The notes: generated from the letters alone by a model not told the origin. DNA of 64,000 bases from Aquanectria penicillioides (GCA_003415625.1 PYIU01000003.1:7006001-7070000), one strand, 5' to 3'. Shown: positions 1 to 11,665, counted from the stretch's first letter. Numbers and translations are program-made.

Positions 1-531
1 GGGTTCCAGCATGTCTGGAAAACATCCTCGGCCTTTGTCGCATTGGCAACTGTTGGTGAGTGATCATAAGTGAAGATATTGCTGTTGGTTCTGCTAACAG
101 TTTTCCCCGTCATGAAGTGACCATCTTCCTCACAGACCGAAGTAGTGAGTTCAACAATCAAATAGACGCAACAGTAGAAGAAGACGAAGTCTCTTATGGA
201 GATTAGACGCGAAAAGGAATGGAATGTGACGCGTGCTTGTAGCTCTGAAGTTTTGTGGCTGGGCCGTTATTCCCCATTCCGAGCTATTCTTCCCTCGGTT
301 CTCTGCATGTAAAAGTTTGTAGGAAGGGGATGGATAAAGAAGGAATACATGCAGCGGAAAAACGAAGAATGCTGGTCTTTTGGGCCTAACTGCCGTTGAT
401 TTGAACATAATTTCTATGACAGTTTGATAAAATCCTGGGGGTGACGAGAGCTTGGAGAGCAAATGGGTGGGTCTAGTGCCCCACAGGAATATATAGAGGA
501 ATTGGCGAGCCGGACTCCAACAAATAAAACA
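1..531. other. Intergenic, no protein gene seen
   Basis: No convincing coding region is visible. The stretch lies upstream of the tRNA-Cys gene; an AT-rich ATATAG element about 40 bases before the tRNA could help position its transcription. The left edge may hold the end of a gene lying outside the window, but nothing recognisable is present. Confidence 0.5.
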
Positions 532-603
532 GGATCGATAGCTCAGTGGTACGAGCGAGGGATTGCAGATCCCTAGGTCGCGTGTTCGATCCACGCTCGG
601 TCC
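532..603 (+). tRNA. tRNA-Cys (GCA anticodon)
   Basis: A complete 72-nt cloverleaf folds by eye: 7-bp acceptor stem (GGATCGA with TCGGTCC, one G-U pair), D stem GCTC/GAGC, anticodon stem AGGGA/TCCCT with loop TTGCAGA (anticodon GCA), and T stem GCGTG/CACGC with loop TTCGATC. There is no intron. It delivers cysteine to UGC/UGU codons. The internal A and B boxes lie in the D and T arms, so an external promoter is not required. Confidence 0.97.
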
Positions 604-1031
604 TCTCCGATTTCCTTTTTGAACTTTTTCTGCTGGATACATTTTTTCTTGCTGCTACTCCAGCACCAACAGAGCTACAATTTATTTTTTCCCCTTCTTC
701 TTTTCCCTCCTCATGATACCATCTTCATTCAATAAAGGGCTTTAATGATCCACCGAAGTAAACATCCGTTATTATGATACATCTCTATCTAGATATCGAT
801 AGTGAACTGCCTGCCTCTGTTGCCACCTACATCCAGATGTCCAAATGCACCAGTCCGGTATCTCAGCAAGACAGCGGCCCCCACGGCTGATCGATGTAAC
901 ATTTCCAGCCTAGCCACACAATCACATATATAAGCGTCAATGTCGCCCTGGTTGTTTAATGGCGTTGTGACTACCCAGCTCCGTTACCCCGCCTCTGTAG
1001 TTCAGCTGCGTCACTCTCATCCGTTGGCATC
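604..1031. other. Intergenic / promoter region
   Basis: Non-coding stretch between the tRNA and the CorA-like gene. It holds pyrimidine-rich segments and CACATATATAAGC near 925-937, which could be a TATA-like element for the downstream gene about 100 bases away. Nothing else recognised. Confidence 0.4.
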
Positions 1032-3235
1032 ATGACCCGCGTCTCGGTTCTTTATTTGAAGCATTCAGAAAAACATGACCAAGACAGTTGCCTCCGTCTG
1101 GAGCTTCGCGACTTCATCTCAACGCCTCGCCTGTACGATGACACTTTCGCCAAGGAGTTTACCCACTCATGTTATGTCGGGCCAGCCATTATGTGGGTTT
1201 ATGAGACTGCATTGATTCAAGAGGTCGCTTACAAGTTTTGGCCAGGGTAATTGAGGGCCATGATATATCTAATGGTGACATTAGCACGAAGTTGGGAGGG
1301 TTGCTCCATGAAGCCCGCCAGTCCGCTTTCCCTTTTTACATGATCGAAGCTCTCATTAGAACAGACGAGTGCAAGATTCCAGAGTACACGAGCCATGATT
1401 CGGACGATATATGCTCTATTATAAAGTACCGCGGACGTCATGGGCTCTTACAGAAAACTCAGTCGTGGCTAAATGAAGACCGCGTCTCGGACTTCACAAA
1501 ACTTTTGAGACGTAAGGACATACCCAGATGAGCCTCAAACTGCGATGTCTCGACGGCCTCTGAACTGACCTAATTGCAAGGACAAAATCGACTGCTGGGA
1601 TCGAACACTCGAGTTGCCACCTGGATCTGTAATGATACCAGCGTCTTTCGCCCTGATCCAAGATTGAGGCTAAAATCTTTCATTGTTCTCATGTTTGAGA
1701 AGCAAGACAGGACTGGAAATCAAGATTTTGCTAGGATCCTCCAACAGCTTTTCGCGACATTTGGAACGGAAGGTATTGCAGATGCTATTGAGGATCATCC
1801 TATGCTGATATACATATATCTCCACTTTTGCTTCAATGACTTCAATCTTATTCTGAAGTGTTACGAACAACTTTTCAAGCTATCTGTGAGGAATATTTAT
1901 TTTTCCCCCGACGAGAAAGAATACTGACCTCAGAAGACATCGATCACAGGTCGGACAACTTGGGGCATATCTGACAGATCCTTTCTCCTAAACCAAGCTC
2001 TCATTCAGATATCGTTTAGCCTACCTGATATCTTGCAACACCAGGCTATTTTAAAGAGACTTAAAGAATACAACGAAAATCGTCCTATAAGGGTGAGGGG
2101 ATTCGGACCAACAGAGGGTGTCGACGACGCCAAGGAGCAGGCTCAGAAAACCCTCCTTTCGATGGAAGATGACGTAGCCGACTTTGAAAGACAAGTAGGA
2201 ATGTTTCTTGAAAGATTTAAGGCCTCATTGGAACTGGTAGACTTCTTTGTGCACATCGAAACTGGGCCTACTCACTAACACGCGTAGGAATTCAGTGTGG
2301 CAGATGAAAGAATGAGCTGGGTTATGATGTGGTTTACTTTTGTTGCCATTATTTTCACACCGATGGCATTTGTAGCCGTAAGTGAACAGATATATGCTTT
2401 GACGTACAAGAAGGTTACTGACCAGTTTTAGGCAATCTTTGGTATGACATCCCTTGAAGCTGACCCGAAGTGGTTTGCGGCGGCGGTGACGCCTGTATTC
2501 GTCGCCTCGTGCGCGCTTTGTTTTTACATTTTCAACAAAAGCCAGCGGCTTGACGACAGCCTAAGACCAAGGAGGCTACAAGAGATGCTTCATTTGATGC
2601 CTTATTCCCAGATCGCGACCCTCAAGAGGAAAAAAAGACTCGCCCGTCACGCGAAATCGTCCAGCCACATGCCATGGACATCCCGACCAAGCCGAAAACA
2701 GCAACATCACCGTCATCATCATCGTCGCGCATCTGCAGAATCTGGGTTGTCAGAAACATCTGACAGCAGTTCAGATGGCTCAAGGCCGCCAAGTCCAATA
2801 CCAGTACCACCACCGCAAAATCGTCCGCCCATGTACGAGACTGTTCCACCACGACCACGGCCACCAGGGCCAATGTATGAGCGAGTGGATACCCCGAATC
2901 GCCCGCATTCATTCCGTCCAGACGTTCCACCGCCTCCACCTCCGCCTGGAGCGTACAGCTCGCGACCTCATGTGATGGAGGAACATACAGCAGGGAGGAT
3001 CTACGTGGCCACCCATGGACATGAATCAAGGCCACAACCACAAAGAGTGAGCACTAATACCAACAGACACAGTGCAGGTAAAGGCCGAACCGAGTCCAGC
3101 ACTACATATCACAACTTACGAATGCCGGATTTTACCTCTCGTGCACATCGAAGGCATTCTGGCGCTCGACGGCCGCTCTACGACGATGATGGTAGCGATT
3201 CTACTCCCATCCAATCTCGCGGGTCAGATAATTAA
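1032..3235 (+). CDS. CorA-like membrane protein with degenerate GMN motif
   Basis: Predicted exons are 1032-1246, 1285-1511, 1581-1885, 1934-2248, 2288-2377 and 2432-3235, giving about 651 residues with all phases agreeing. The protein has a long soluble N-terminal part, a charged helical stretch around LKRLKEYNENRPIRVRG, then two close hydrophobic segments (WVMMWFTFVAIIFTPMAFVA and AAAVTPVFVASCALCFYIF). The second begins after AIFGMTSLE. In the CorA Mg2+ channel family this place carries GMN, the selectivity signature; here it reads GMT. The last 200 residues are proline-, arginine- and histidine-rich (PPPPPPPG) and look disordered. It resembles the large group of fungal CorA-like proteins whose transport activity is unproven. 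I infer a plasma- or internal-membrane location. The start at 1032 is the first good ATG in frame; an upstream exon cannot be excluded. Confidence 0.75.
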
Positions 3236-4004
3236 TGACTACTGCCACGCGAAATTCAATGACATGGGTGATGTAACCTGATACCCTACGTAGAGATTAT
3301 TGGAATAGGAGATCATTGCCATTGGAGTAGAAGGTGTTGGATGGTTTTTTTTTTTTTTTTTTTTTTTGGCGAGGATTGCTCCCTGTGCCTTCGCCCGCAA
3401 CCAGGGTGTAACATATGGCAGAGGTGTGGTAGACAAGCGCCACGGTTGAGTTTATCGACCTCTTCTATCAACGGAAGGCCGTTTTTGGAACGACGCGATA
3501 TATTTGTCCTGTCAATTGAAGCGATAACCATGGACCAAGTTAATACTGATGAGCTAGAGTAGACCTCACCTTGATATCACGAGAGACGAGACGTACGATC
3601 TGTGTGATGGATGTGAGGTGATTGCCCCGTCTCCCGTCCGGATGAGGGTGGCTGGATCTATGTCCCGTACAAGGAGTGGCTTCGAAAGCGGCAGCCTATC
3701 GGACCCATGGACTAGCTAAATTAAGAGTAAAAAGAAGTTCGTGCTATGTTAAGGTTGGAATTACAACCACGGCACGGCCACCGCGTTTCTCAAATGCAGC
3801 TGAGCTGCCAAGGACGGGAGGGGTATTCGGATAGAGTTCAGTGCTAACCGAGCTCTCACTTGGAATAAAGCGATGTGGTATGTGCCTTGTTGACATGCAT
3901 TTAATCCTGGGCGGTCTCGCTCCTCGGCTGAAGGCTTTCCGTTTGTCTCACCCTAATTGCATTCGATTGAGAGAAGCCGGCTTCACCTAAGCTGCATTTA
4001 CGAC
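3236..4004. other. Intergenic region with poly-T tract
   Basis: No coding region recognised. It contains a long poly-T run (listed separately) and the presumed promoter of the RTG2-like gene. Small open frames here lack homology-like features or crosses the homopolymer and were not called. Confidence 0.5.
3345..3367 (+). repeat. Poly-T homopolymer (23 nt)
   Basis: Uninterrupted run of 23 T residues lying about 110 bases after the stop codon of the CorA-like gene. It could act as part of the 3' processing region of that transcript. Runs of this length are prone to length errors in assemblies. Confidence 0.95.
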
Positions 4005-5971
4005 ATGGACTTCTCCGATTTTGAAGAGATTGATGCTATCTCTGATTCAGATGATCAAGTTTGCGAGGAGGACGAACTCTCGGAGACCTTGATTGATAAC
4101 CTGACGTTTCCCCAATCTGTCCATCCATTTCCGAGCGAAGTGCATGGCGGATTCCGCGCACCGTGGCATGGCCACGGCGACAAGCTCATTGGCGTGGTAG
4201 ATATGGGCAGGTATGAAATGCTGATAGATGAACCTGGAAGAATCCTAACTGAAAGATTGATAGCAATGGGATTCGGTTCTCTATTTCTGATCTGTCGCCT
4301 CCTCTTGCTCGCATTCTTCCCACCGTCATGGTGTATCGGTCTTCCATTTCACTCTACGACTCTCAGTTTGATGATAAGACCGGAGAGCAGATACCGATCC
4401 CGGATGATGTTATCGAGTCAGTCTGTTCTGCGCTTAGCAGATTCATCATTGTCTGCGGTGACTTCGGTACTCCAAAAGAAAACATTCATGTCATTGCAAC
4501 GGAGGCCACCCGCGCAGCTTTGAACTCGGCGCAATTTCTTAGCACCATCAAGGACAAAACAGGATTGACGATTCAGTTACTGCCTAAAGAACAAGAAGGT
4601 GAAATCGGAGCTTTAGGCATTGCTAGTGGCTTCTCAAGCATGGAGGGCCTTGTGATGGACCTGGGAGGAGGCAGCACCCAAATCACTTGGATGCTTAGCC
4701 AAGGCGCCGACATCAGGATCAGTCCCCAAGGCAGCTTCAGTTTCCCATACGGGGCCGCAGCTCTGACAAAGAAGCTGCGCGACCTGCGACAAGACAAAAA
4801 CAAACAGGACGCGGATTTGGCAGTGAGCATATTCCGAAGGGAGATGATTGAGAATTTCAAGGATGCCTATAATCGCTTGCAAATTCCAGAAGAACTGGTT
4901 GAAGCAGCAGAAAGACGAGGCGGGTTCCGAATCTACCTTTCCGGTGGTGGATTTCGAGGTTGGGGTTATCTGCTACTCTATCTGAACCAATCTCATGGGA
5001 GGCATTATCCCATCTCAGTCATCAACGGATACACTGCTGGGAAGGAACAGTTTCAAGACACAGAAACTCTCAAAGAGGTTGCTCGAGCTGCCAAGAATCT
5101 TTTCCGGGTTTCTGATCGTCGGCGATCTCAGGTCCCCGCCGTGGCATTCCTGGTCAATGTACTTGCTGAGGCCATTCCTCACGGGATCAAAGAGGCGCAC
5201 TTTTGTCAGGGTGGCGTGCGTGAAGGATTCCTCTTTAGACAGTTGGCTCCATCTGTCCGGAAACAGGCCCCCTTGGAGGTGGCTACGGGGTACTTCGCTC
5301 CTGGATCGCGGCGCTCTATTCAACAGTTACTCAAGAATGCAATCCCCCAACCGGCAAAAGATGAGACGAAGCAGTTTCCAGAAGAGTTCGGAGAGCATGT
5401 CATAGACTCATTCGCCAACTCGATGTATGCGCACATGTTCATGTCCAAGGAAACAGCATCAGCGGCTGCCCTTTATTCTACAAGTGTGGGGATTTTGTCA
5501 GCGGTTCATGGTGTATCTCACCAAGATCGAGCTAGGCTTGCATTGATGCTTGAAGCGAGGTATCGTGGCGAGTTGCCGCCCAGAGAGATGGAGTTTAGAG
5601 ACGCACTCAGGAAGCTCATCACACCTGAGGAGGTTTGGTGGACATCTTATCTCGGTAGAGTGGGGTATTTGATCACGACGCTATATCCTGCTGGAAAAGT
5701 CGACAAGGACAAGGCACGAGTTGTATTTTCTGCTCAATGGTCATGGACTATGGGGCCGTCTAAAGACCAAGAAGGATTAAATCTCACCATATCGGTGCAG
5801 AAAACCAAGGATGATCCCGCAAAGACCAAGGAGACGCTCGAGGAGTTTTCTGAGGAGGTCGAGAAGGTTGGTAAAAAGAAGAGTTGGATTGGAGAAAAGG
5901 ACCCATGGGGTATGAAAGTCAAGGTTAAAGTGATAGAAGAAGGGATTTTGGGGGAGCTTGTCAGCGAATAG
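4005..5971 (+). CDS. Ppx/GppA-type phosphatase, RTG2-like
   Basis: Two exons, 4005-4210 and 4264-5971, encode about 637 residues. The intron splits the Ser codon of DMGSNGIRFS. The protein belongs to the ASKHA-fold exopolyphosphatase/guanosine pentaphosphatase family. The phosphate-1 loop (VVDMGSNGIRFS, near residue 65), the phosphate-2 loop (VMDLGGGSTQITW) and the adjoining EATRAALN and EQEGEIGALG segments are all present. Fungal members of this length are RTG2-like. Yeast Rtg2 senses mitochondrial state and releases Rtg1/Rtg3 from inhibition; enzymatic action on polyphosphate is possible from the fold but not shown. The N-terminus is acidic (about 45 residues) and the C-terminus is lysine-rich. 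The start at 4005 is the first ATG in frame. Its stop lies only 71 bases from the stop of the opposing hydrolase gene. Confidence 0.93.
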
Positions 5972-6042
5972 ACCGGAGGCAGATCGTTTGGTTAAATTTG
6001 ACTGGTATTATTTCTAGAGCCCTCATTTATTAATGCCAAAGG

Positions 6043-7173
6043 TTACTCTATCATCCACCGCATTCCATCAATAAGATGCTCAAGCCACTGTGTAGACACG
6101 GGAAAATCTGGGCACGTCGTCCAGAAGCCATGTGGCAGTCCCTGATATACATGACTCTTGGTCGCAAGCCCGGCCTCTTGAAGAAGTTGGTCAAACAAAA
6201 TGGCTTCGTCGCGTCTAGGATCCCATCCACAGATTGCAAAGTATGCCTTTTGGGCAAGGTGGGCATGGGATTCGAAGAGAAGTGGAGAGATCCGTTTTTC
6301 AGAAGGAGGAGCACCATATTTGCCTTGAAGAATGTCGTTAACTTGACGATGATGTTAGGCAAATAGCCATACATGACCCACCTGCAAAATAGTCGATTGA
6401 TTTTCGTGTGAGGCTAGGGGCATCGTTGATCTCATCTACGCTTTGGATTCGGTCAAGGTATTTTTCAGGGCGTACATCAGGATGGCAAAAGCTGCCAGCG
6501 AGGAAGACCATGCCGTTCAATTTGGGCATCAAGCCCTCATCCCGAGCCGAGTGCGCTATTCCGGCACAGAAGTTTGCACCTGCTGAAGTGCCACCTAGGA
6601 GGAAACCTTTCGAAAGATCAGTGTTGAGCCTTTTCTGTCCTCCAGTGGACGCAGTCTGGAGATGACCGTTAGAAATATGGCGAGCATTTGTGAGATATGA
6701 TGACGGACCCATCGAGCAATGTCAAAACCGTCCTCGAATCCCACGAGGAACTTATTCTTGGGTGCCAGTGGGTAGGCGACATTAAGAACCGCGATCCCAA
6801 TCTCAAGGGCGATTGATCGGCACGTAGAGTCATCGGTCTCTAAGCCACCTGTGACAAAACCTCCTCCGTGCATATAAACGAAGAGGGGAAGGGCTTCATC
6901 ACCACTTGACGTGCACCGGTAGCTCCGGAGTGTGATGGGCGTATTATTATGCACTGGCACATTGAACTCTTCGATGGCCAGTCCTTCTTAAGGTGTAATG
7001 GGGTCACGCGCTCTGATCATTCCAAGATTTCTAGTGGTGCCTGGAGGCAGATTATTTGGAAACTGTATTGCAATCAGCCTTTTCGTCCTGGGCTTTTTTT
7101 TCGTATGAGGTGTTGGAAAACCCACGTCTACCCACAAGGGGTCGGGAGTTGCATAGTGTCGATATTCAGCCAT
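6043..7173 (-). pseudogene. HSL-type alpha/beta hydrolase broken by one in-frame TAA
   Basis: Exons 6709-7173, 6382-6655 and 6043-6323 (complement) join in frame to 340 codons, the normal size for fungal hormone-sensitive-lipase-family hydrolases. All active-site elements are present: oxyanion motif HGGGF, nucleophile loop GGTSAGANF, aspartate in CGWDPRRDE and histidine in GLPHGFW. However codon 62 is TAA (6988-6990), between IRARDPITP and EGLAIEEFNVPV, in the middle of conserved sequence. No intron of workable length can skip it. The first donor is GTCCGT, which is off consensus. Such enzymes hydrolyse ester or amide bonds of small substrates; the substrate here is unknown. I call it a very young pseudogene, a sequence error, or a stop-containing allele. 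An internal start after the stop would lack part of the cap but keep the catalytic core. Confidence 0.82.
6988..6990 (-). other. Premature TAA stop codon in hydrolase gene
   Basis: In-frame TAA at codon 62 of the hydrolase. The reading frame before and after the stop is the same and both sides read as conserved protein, so this is a single nonsense change rather than a frameshift. The context CCT-TAA-GAA is not the TGA-CTA context linked to programmed readthrough in fungi. Confidence 0.85.
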
Positions 7174-7725
7174 CTTGCTTGATAAAACGATTGTATGAGG
7201 GATTGAACTTAGTGACGGCGATTATGACTATATATTACCAAATATTTCCAGCTTCCCTCGGCTATGCATCGGAGAATGCAACCTCGTGCCCACATACTTG
7301 TAGTGTTAGTAGTTGACTGCCAAGAAGCACGATCGTCAAATACGAATCCCAACAAAGGAAAAACCGCGCATTTCGTTCCTAATACCCGTGTCACAGGTGA
7401 AGGATCCTGGTACACCGTACATTCACGATCCACTCTGAGCTTAGATTATCTTATCAGATGGACTTCTAAGGCAATGCGTGGGGCAAGGACCGTCCAAGAC
7501 TAGTTTAGAGAGGAATCGCTTACGGTCGCTCTCATTTACGCTTGTTAGGCTAAACAACAGATGCATCATTTACCCTTCGTAGCGAAAAAGATCTCTTTTT
7601 ACTGATGGTAGTCACATCTGGTCTCCTGTCATCATCGGATTTTCAATTAATTGAACATGACCAATGTTTTCCCTCTTCGACCATCCGAACCAACATGAAT
7701 ATCTCCCACAATCTAGTCCTGGAAA
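7174..7725. other. Intergenic region
   Basis: Non-coding stretch upstream of the broken hydrolase and downstream of the FtsJ-like gene. It holds a short AT-rich patch near 7225-7250. No gene, tRNA or repeat was recognised. Confidence 0.5.
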
Positions 7726-8937
7726 TTACTTCATTCTGTCTGATTTCATGAAACTTACTCTCTCCAGAGCATTGGCTTGGGTTTCCCATATCTTATGCCC
7801 AATAGTTACCAGTGTCTCTCCAAACCCATCTAGCAATTCCTGCATGTCTTCTTTCTTCACTCTGAATACCTCTGCGCACTCCTCGGCTGTCCCAAGGCTA
7901 GCGACTCTCCAGTCTCTCTTCCAATCAGCCACCGCCTTCTTCGCCAGATCGCTATCAGCCCGAATATTTTTCGATACGAGGTAAAATGAAGATCGTATGG
8001 CATGACACTTAGCATGTTTGAAGAGTTCAACATTCGAGAACTTGCTGAGAGTGTGAACAATGTTCAAAGAACCCCATGCCTCGAGTTTGTGAAGTAGAAT
8101 CACCATGGTGCCCCCGGGGTTTAAATGTTCAAGACAGATAGCAAGTTGGACTATTGAGAGTCGGCGAGCTTCGTTGAACTCGCGCCATTCTGATCGCAGT
8201 TGAGTTCGCAGGACCTGACCATCGCAAAAGGCCAAGTCAAATTTCTCTTCAGCCGAAAACACCTTTGTCATCAAAAAGCTCTCTGGATCCGGATGAGAGG
8301 GCGGGATATCGCCTTCTGCAATACCCATATCCGCCGCCAGCGTATTAATGTCAATGAATTCGACCTTGGTACCACTGTGGCCGAGCAGTACTTTGTGTCC
8401 ACCTTGTTCTTCTGGTAAACTCATCGCTCTTATATGCGCACGCGGATACTTTTTGAGAGCGAAGGCGGCGAATCCTCCCGGCGCCATGCACATGTCGAGG
8501 ATCGCGGGTTGCTTCCCAACGAATGGGATTCTAAACGCTCTGGTTTCTTGATCCATAGTTTTTGCGATATGCTGCATCATGTTGTAGAAGAACTCAGCGT
8601 TCTTACCAGATGCTTTATCCGCAGACTGTCGTTGTTTCTGAAAATGCGCGTCGCCTTTAGAACTCTCCCATCCCTTGAGTATCATCAAGTGTTAGAATGT
8701 AGCTAGATGGTGTCTCGAGAAGGGAATGTTTGTGAATAATACCTTCTTTCGAAGCTCTTGAAGTCGTTGGAACTCCATTGAATGTTTCATAAGATAATCG
8801 ATAATGGTAGCATTGACCCTAGAACTCCGGTGAGAACCATTGTCATCACCCTCTTGATCGCCACCGAGGGTTTCTCCGCCACCATCACCAGGAGAATAGC
8901 TGGAAATGAGAGATGGAGTCTCGCTATTGGCAGACAT
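7726..8937 (-). CDS. FtsJ-like SAM-dependent methyltransferase
   Basis: Two exons (complement 8743-8937 and 7726-8673) encode about 380 residues. The first 40 residues are Gly/Asp/Ser-rich and probably disordered. The central fold shows the FtsJ/RrmJ motif I as ILDMCMAPGGFAAFALKKYP, followed by a loop ending in PEEQGGHKVLL, motif IV-like KFDLAFCDGQ, and the strand MVILLHKLEAW. RrmJ enzymes use a K-D-K-E tetrad to 2'-O-methylate RNA. Here the aspartate (FCDGQ) and second lysine (LLHKL) are visible, but the terminal glutamate position reads as serine in IRSSFYLVS and the first lysine is not evident. RNA methylation is therefore uncertain. The intron has branch TTCTAACA and acceptor CAAG. The 5' region (8938-9603) is non-coding. 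Confidence 0.82.
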
Positions 8938-9603
8938 TTAATTCACGTAGAGGCCGGACGTATGTGAAATAAAAAAGCCACTGGGGGCCGCAATTCGAGA
9001 GGTTGGGCACGTAGGTTATAGTAAGTTGGCAGAAGCAGTGGGCAAGGGAAAAAATTGCAATACCAAAAGCTTGAGTATTGAATCTCATACGATCAAGATA
9101 AATGAGACCTGGGGGCTCGTTTATGGGCGGGCTTGACGACAAGCGCATGTCACCTAGAGTGGGCCTCCCGCATATGTGTTGGTCCTAGCAAGCTATGGCA
9201 AATAGTTGGGTTCGATGTTGGTTCCAATAATGCACATTGTATGAGGGTCCTGTGGTTGGTTCGGTATTGAACTTGGGGTGTTGGCTCGGATGAAGACGGT
9301 GACAATACTCAGCCTTGGCGGATTTGAACAAACCATAACTGATAGAATCGCATCACACCCCGCCAACAACCAAACAAGGAATTAGGCAGAATTTCAAATT
9401 GTACCAACAAAGAACCAAGTCGAATAAGTTTAGAAGTTCTCATGATCCACCAACGATGCTTTCACTGTTGAAGCAAGGGTGATGACGTTCGTCAGTTCAT
9501 GATATCGCAGGGATTTCAGTAGTGGAGTTATTCAAATAGGTACCGGTCTTAAAGTCCTGCTCCGTATCCACTCCAAATACTCCAAATTATTGTACAATGT
9601 GCA
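8938..9603. other. Intergenic region
   Basis: Upstream region of the FtsJ-like gene and 3' flank of the BTB gene. Moderately AT-rich with no recognisable gene, tRNA or repeat. Confidence 0.5.
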
Positions 9604-10635
9604 TCAGGCTAAAATACCGCTCTTCTTTCGCTGATTTGCCATGTGCTCTAGGTAGAGCTCTGGCGTGTTTCGCCGCCTGTTTTCTACCGCCAACTTGGCC
9701 AAACTTCTCATTGCAGGCATGGGATTCACGACGTTGGGTCCGTCATGGGGCGACATCACCTTGATCTGGGTAAACTTTTGCTCAAGTTCCACGACACTGC
9801 CCTGAAAGTCGATGGCGGTCATGGGCAATGGGCCCAGACCACATTTGGCAGCTGAGATGAGAAGAGACCCTAGGTTTGTCATTGCACAACCCTCACAACA
9901 TTTTGACTTTGCCTTCATGAGGTCATTAAATAGTTGGCATAGAGGAAACAGCATGTCTTCAAGTACTTCCAATCGAATAGCTGCTATATGCTCTACTATT
10001 GGTTAGACCAAAGCCTTCCACACGCTTTTGAGCTGAATCATACCTAAGATATCGGTGGGTCTCAAAGGATCATATTTGGCTTGTGATAGGAGTGTTCCCT
10101 TTTCAGTGACTAGTTGTCCTTCTTCATCTAAGGTGCAGGTCATCGCTAGATTGTCGACGGCGCGAGTGAATGTGGCTGCGTCGCCGAGTTCCCATGCAAT
10201 CCAGGCCAGGACAGGCCGTGTGGTTTGCTGAACGAAGTCGATCCACTCGCGAGCCCAAGGGCGTGTTATCTCGGTCATGTCGTACTTCTCCGTTACTACT
10301 AGGATCTGATAGAGCTCTGAGGCACTGAGATTTATAGGAACAAGATCGAATCGACCGTGAATGATGGCAAGCACGGTTAACAACGGCTCTTTGCGGTCCT
10401 CTGGGAGTGCCACTACCCATTCGTCCCCTGAGTTCGCAGGTTTGGCCTCGGAAAATTTTCCAAAGAGCATGGTTCTCCAAACAATGGATGAGCGTCTCAT
10501 CGCCTTGGAACATACGATGGCATCGTGCTTTTCTGGGCCGATGTGCAAGTGTAGGTCCCCATGAGAGTCCAAGAATGTTCTTTCGGGGATTTTTGGAGGT
10601 GCCATCAAGCGAGATGCCGTCTCTTCAGTCGCCAT
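9604..10635 (-). CDS. BTB/POZ-domain protein
   Basis: Two exons (complement 10044-10635 and 9604-9995) with an intron of 48 nt give about 327 residues. The N-terminal region has the shape of the short fungal BTB/POZ fold: GDLHLHIGPEKHDAIVCSKAM with RRSSIVWRTMLFGKF, followed by ELYQILVVTEKYDM. This is the pattern of hypothetical fungal BTB proteins that carry an unnamed helical C-terminal part. BTB domains mediate dimerisation and often link substrates to cullin-3 ligases; no partner can be named here. The C-terminal half contains a cysteine cluster (KCCEGC) and ends RRKKSGILA-like basic sequence. The start at 10635 is the first ATG; the intron has a CTAAC branch site. Confidence 0.8.
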
Positions 10636-11665
10636 AACAATGTTTCGCGGAATCTGACTTACACGGCAAACATGACAGTCAAGGGGTGCTCAAACTAAGC
10701 TTTCATATAAATTTAGCCCGGGGTTTAATGCATCTCCACCGTTCGCGTCTGTTTATGTGTGTTGACGTGTCACGCCTACAGCTTTCTGACAAAAACAATG
10801 AGGCTGACCGGTGCATGATGCATCAACACCAATTGGTTATTGGAGATGCCCACATTGCATCATGCAGCATGCAGCAACGTGAATTGGGGGTCCAACTTCC
10901 TGTTTCAGAGTCACAAAGAATTACACTACGCCCCTTTCTTGCTTAATCAAAGGTCATGGGATCCCTTCTCACCGTTGATTACTCTGGGATTCCTAGCCTT
11001 CGCGCCGGTCTGGCCCTCTCAACACGGTCAAACACGAGGAAGCTTCTAGGCAGCACGGAAAACGCAAGTAAGAAGAAAAAAGTGATCCCCTAATGTGTGC
11101 ATCACTAGCGAGCATTGCAAACAGTCATGCTGGCGCCTCGTTGGCTGCTGCAAAAAGCTTGCTTGGCAACATCAGTAGCAAAACGTAAGCCAGGTCAAGC
11201 TTTGCCATATCAAAACGCCGATTCTGGCCAGTTAAACGCGCCGGTAATGGGGATTCGCTCAAAAACGTCAACATAAAATGGCCCGAGCAAATCATTCTCT
11301 GTGGCGATATTGTTTGTGGCATCGCAGTGTCACCACACGGCAGACTATATGAAACAACATATGTGAAAACTGATAGAGGAACGACGTCATCAGTTTCTTT
11401 TTCATTGTTTCATGATGCATCAAAATTCTGACGTACCTATCTACTTTTAAGCGGATATCTCATTCGTCTGACTACCCTTCCTCACAAATGTTTGCTGCGC
11501 AATGAGTGCGAATGGCGCGTCGCGACTCAAGTGTCTTGTCTATGTATGCTATGCCCCCGCTTGATGGTAGGATCTGGGAAAATCATGTTGGCCTCAGCGA
11601 TCATTGGCGATAGGCATTCCGATCCAAGATATAAGTAATATTCAATCCTAGCTGACATAATCAAT
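10636..11665. other. Intergenic region
   Basis: About 1 kb without a recognisable gene. It includes several repeated short words (GATGCATCA, CAGCATGCAGCA around 10815-10875) but no ordered tandem repeat. It separates two minus-strand genes and should include the promoter of the BTB gene and the 3' end of the secreted-protein gene. Confidence 0.45.

Noticed and set aside
151..642. 163-residue minus-strand open frame containing GPSVDRTRDLGICNPSLVPL
   Set aside because: This is the translated complement of the tRNA-Cys gene, a well-known artefact of automated annotation.
6988..6996. Programmed stop-codon readthrough giving an extended isoform
   Set aside because: The stop lies near the N-terminus, not before a C-terminal targeting signal, and lacks the TGA-CTA context.
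6982..7020. Intron hiding the TAA in the hydrolase
   Set aside because: The only possible GT..AG pair around the stop is about 20 bases apart, too short for splicing, and conserved protein reads on both sides.
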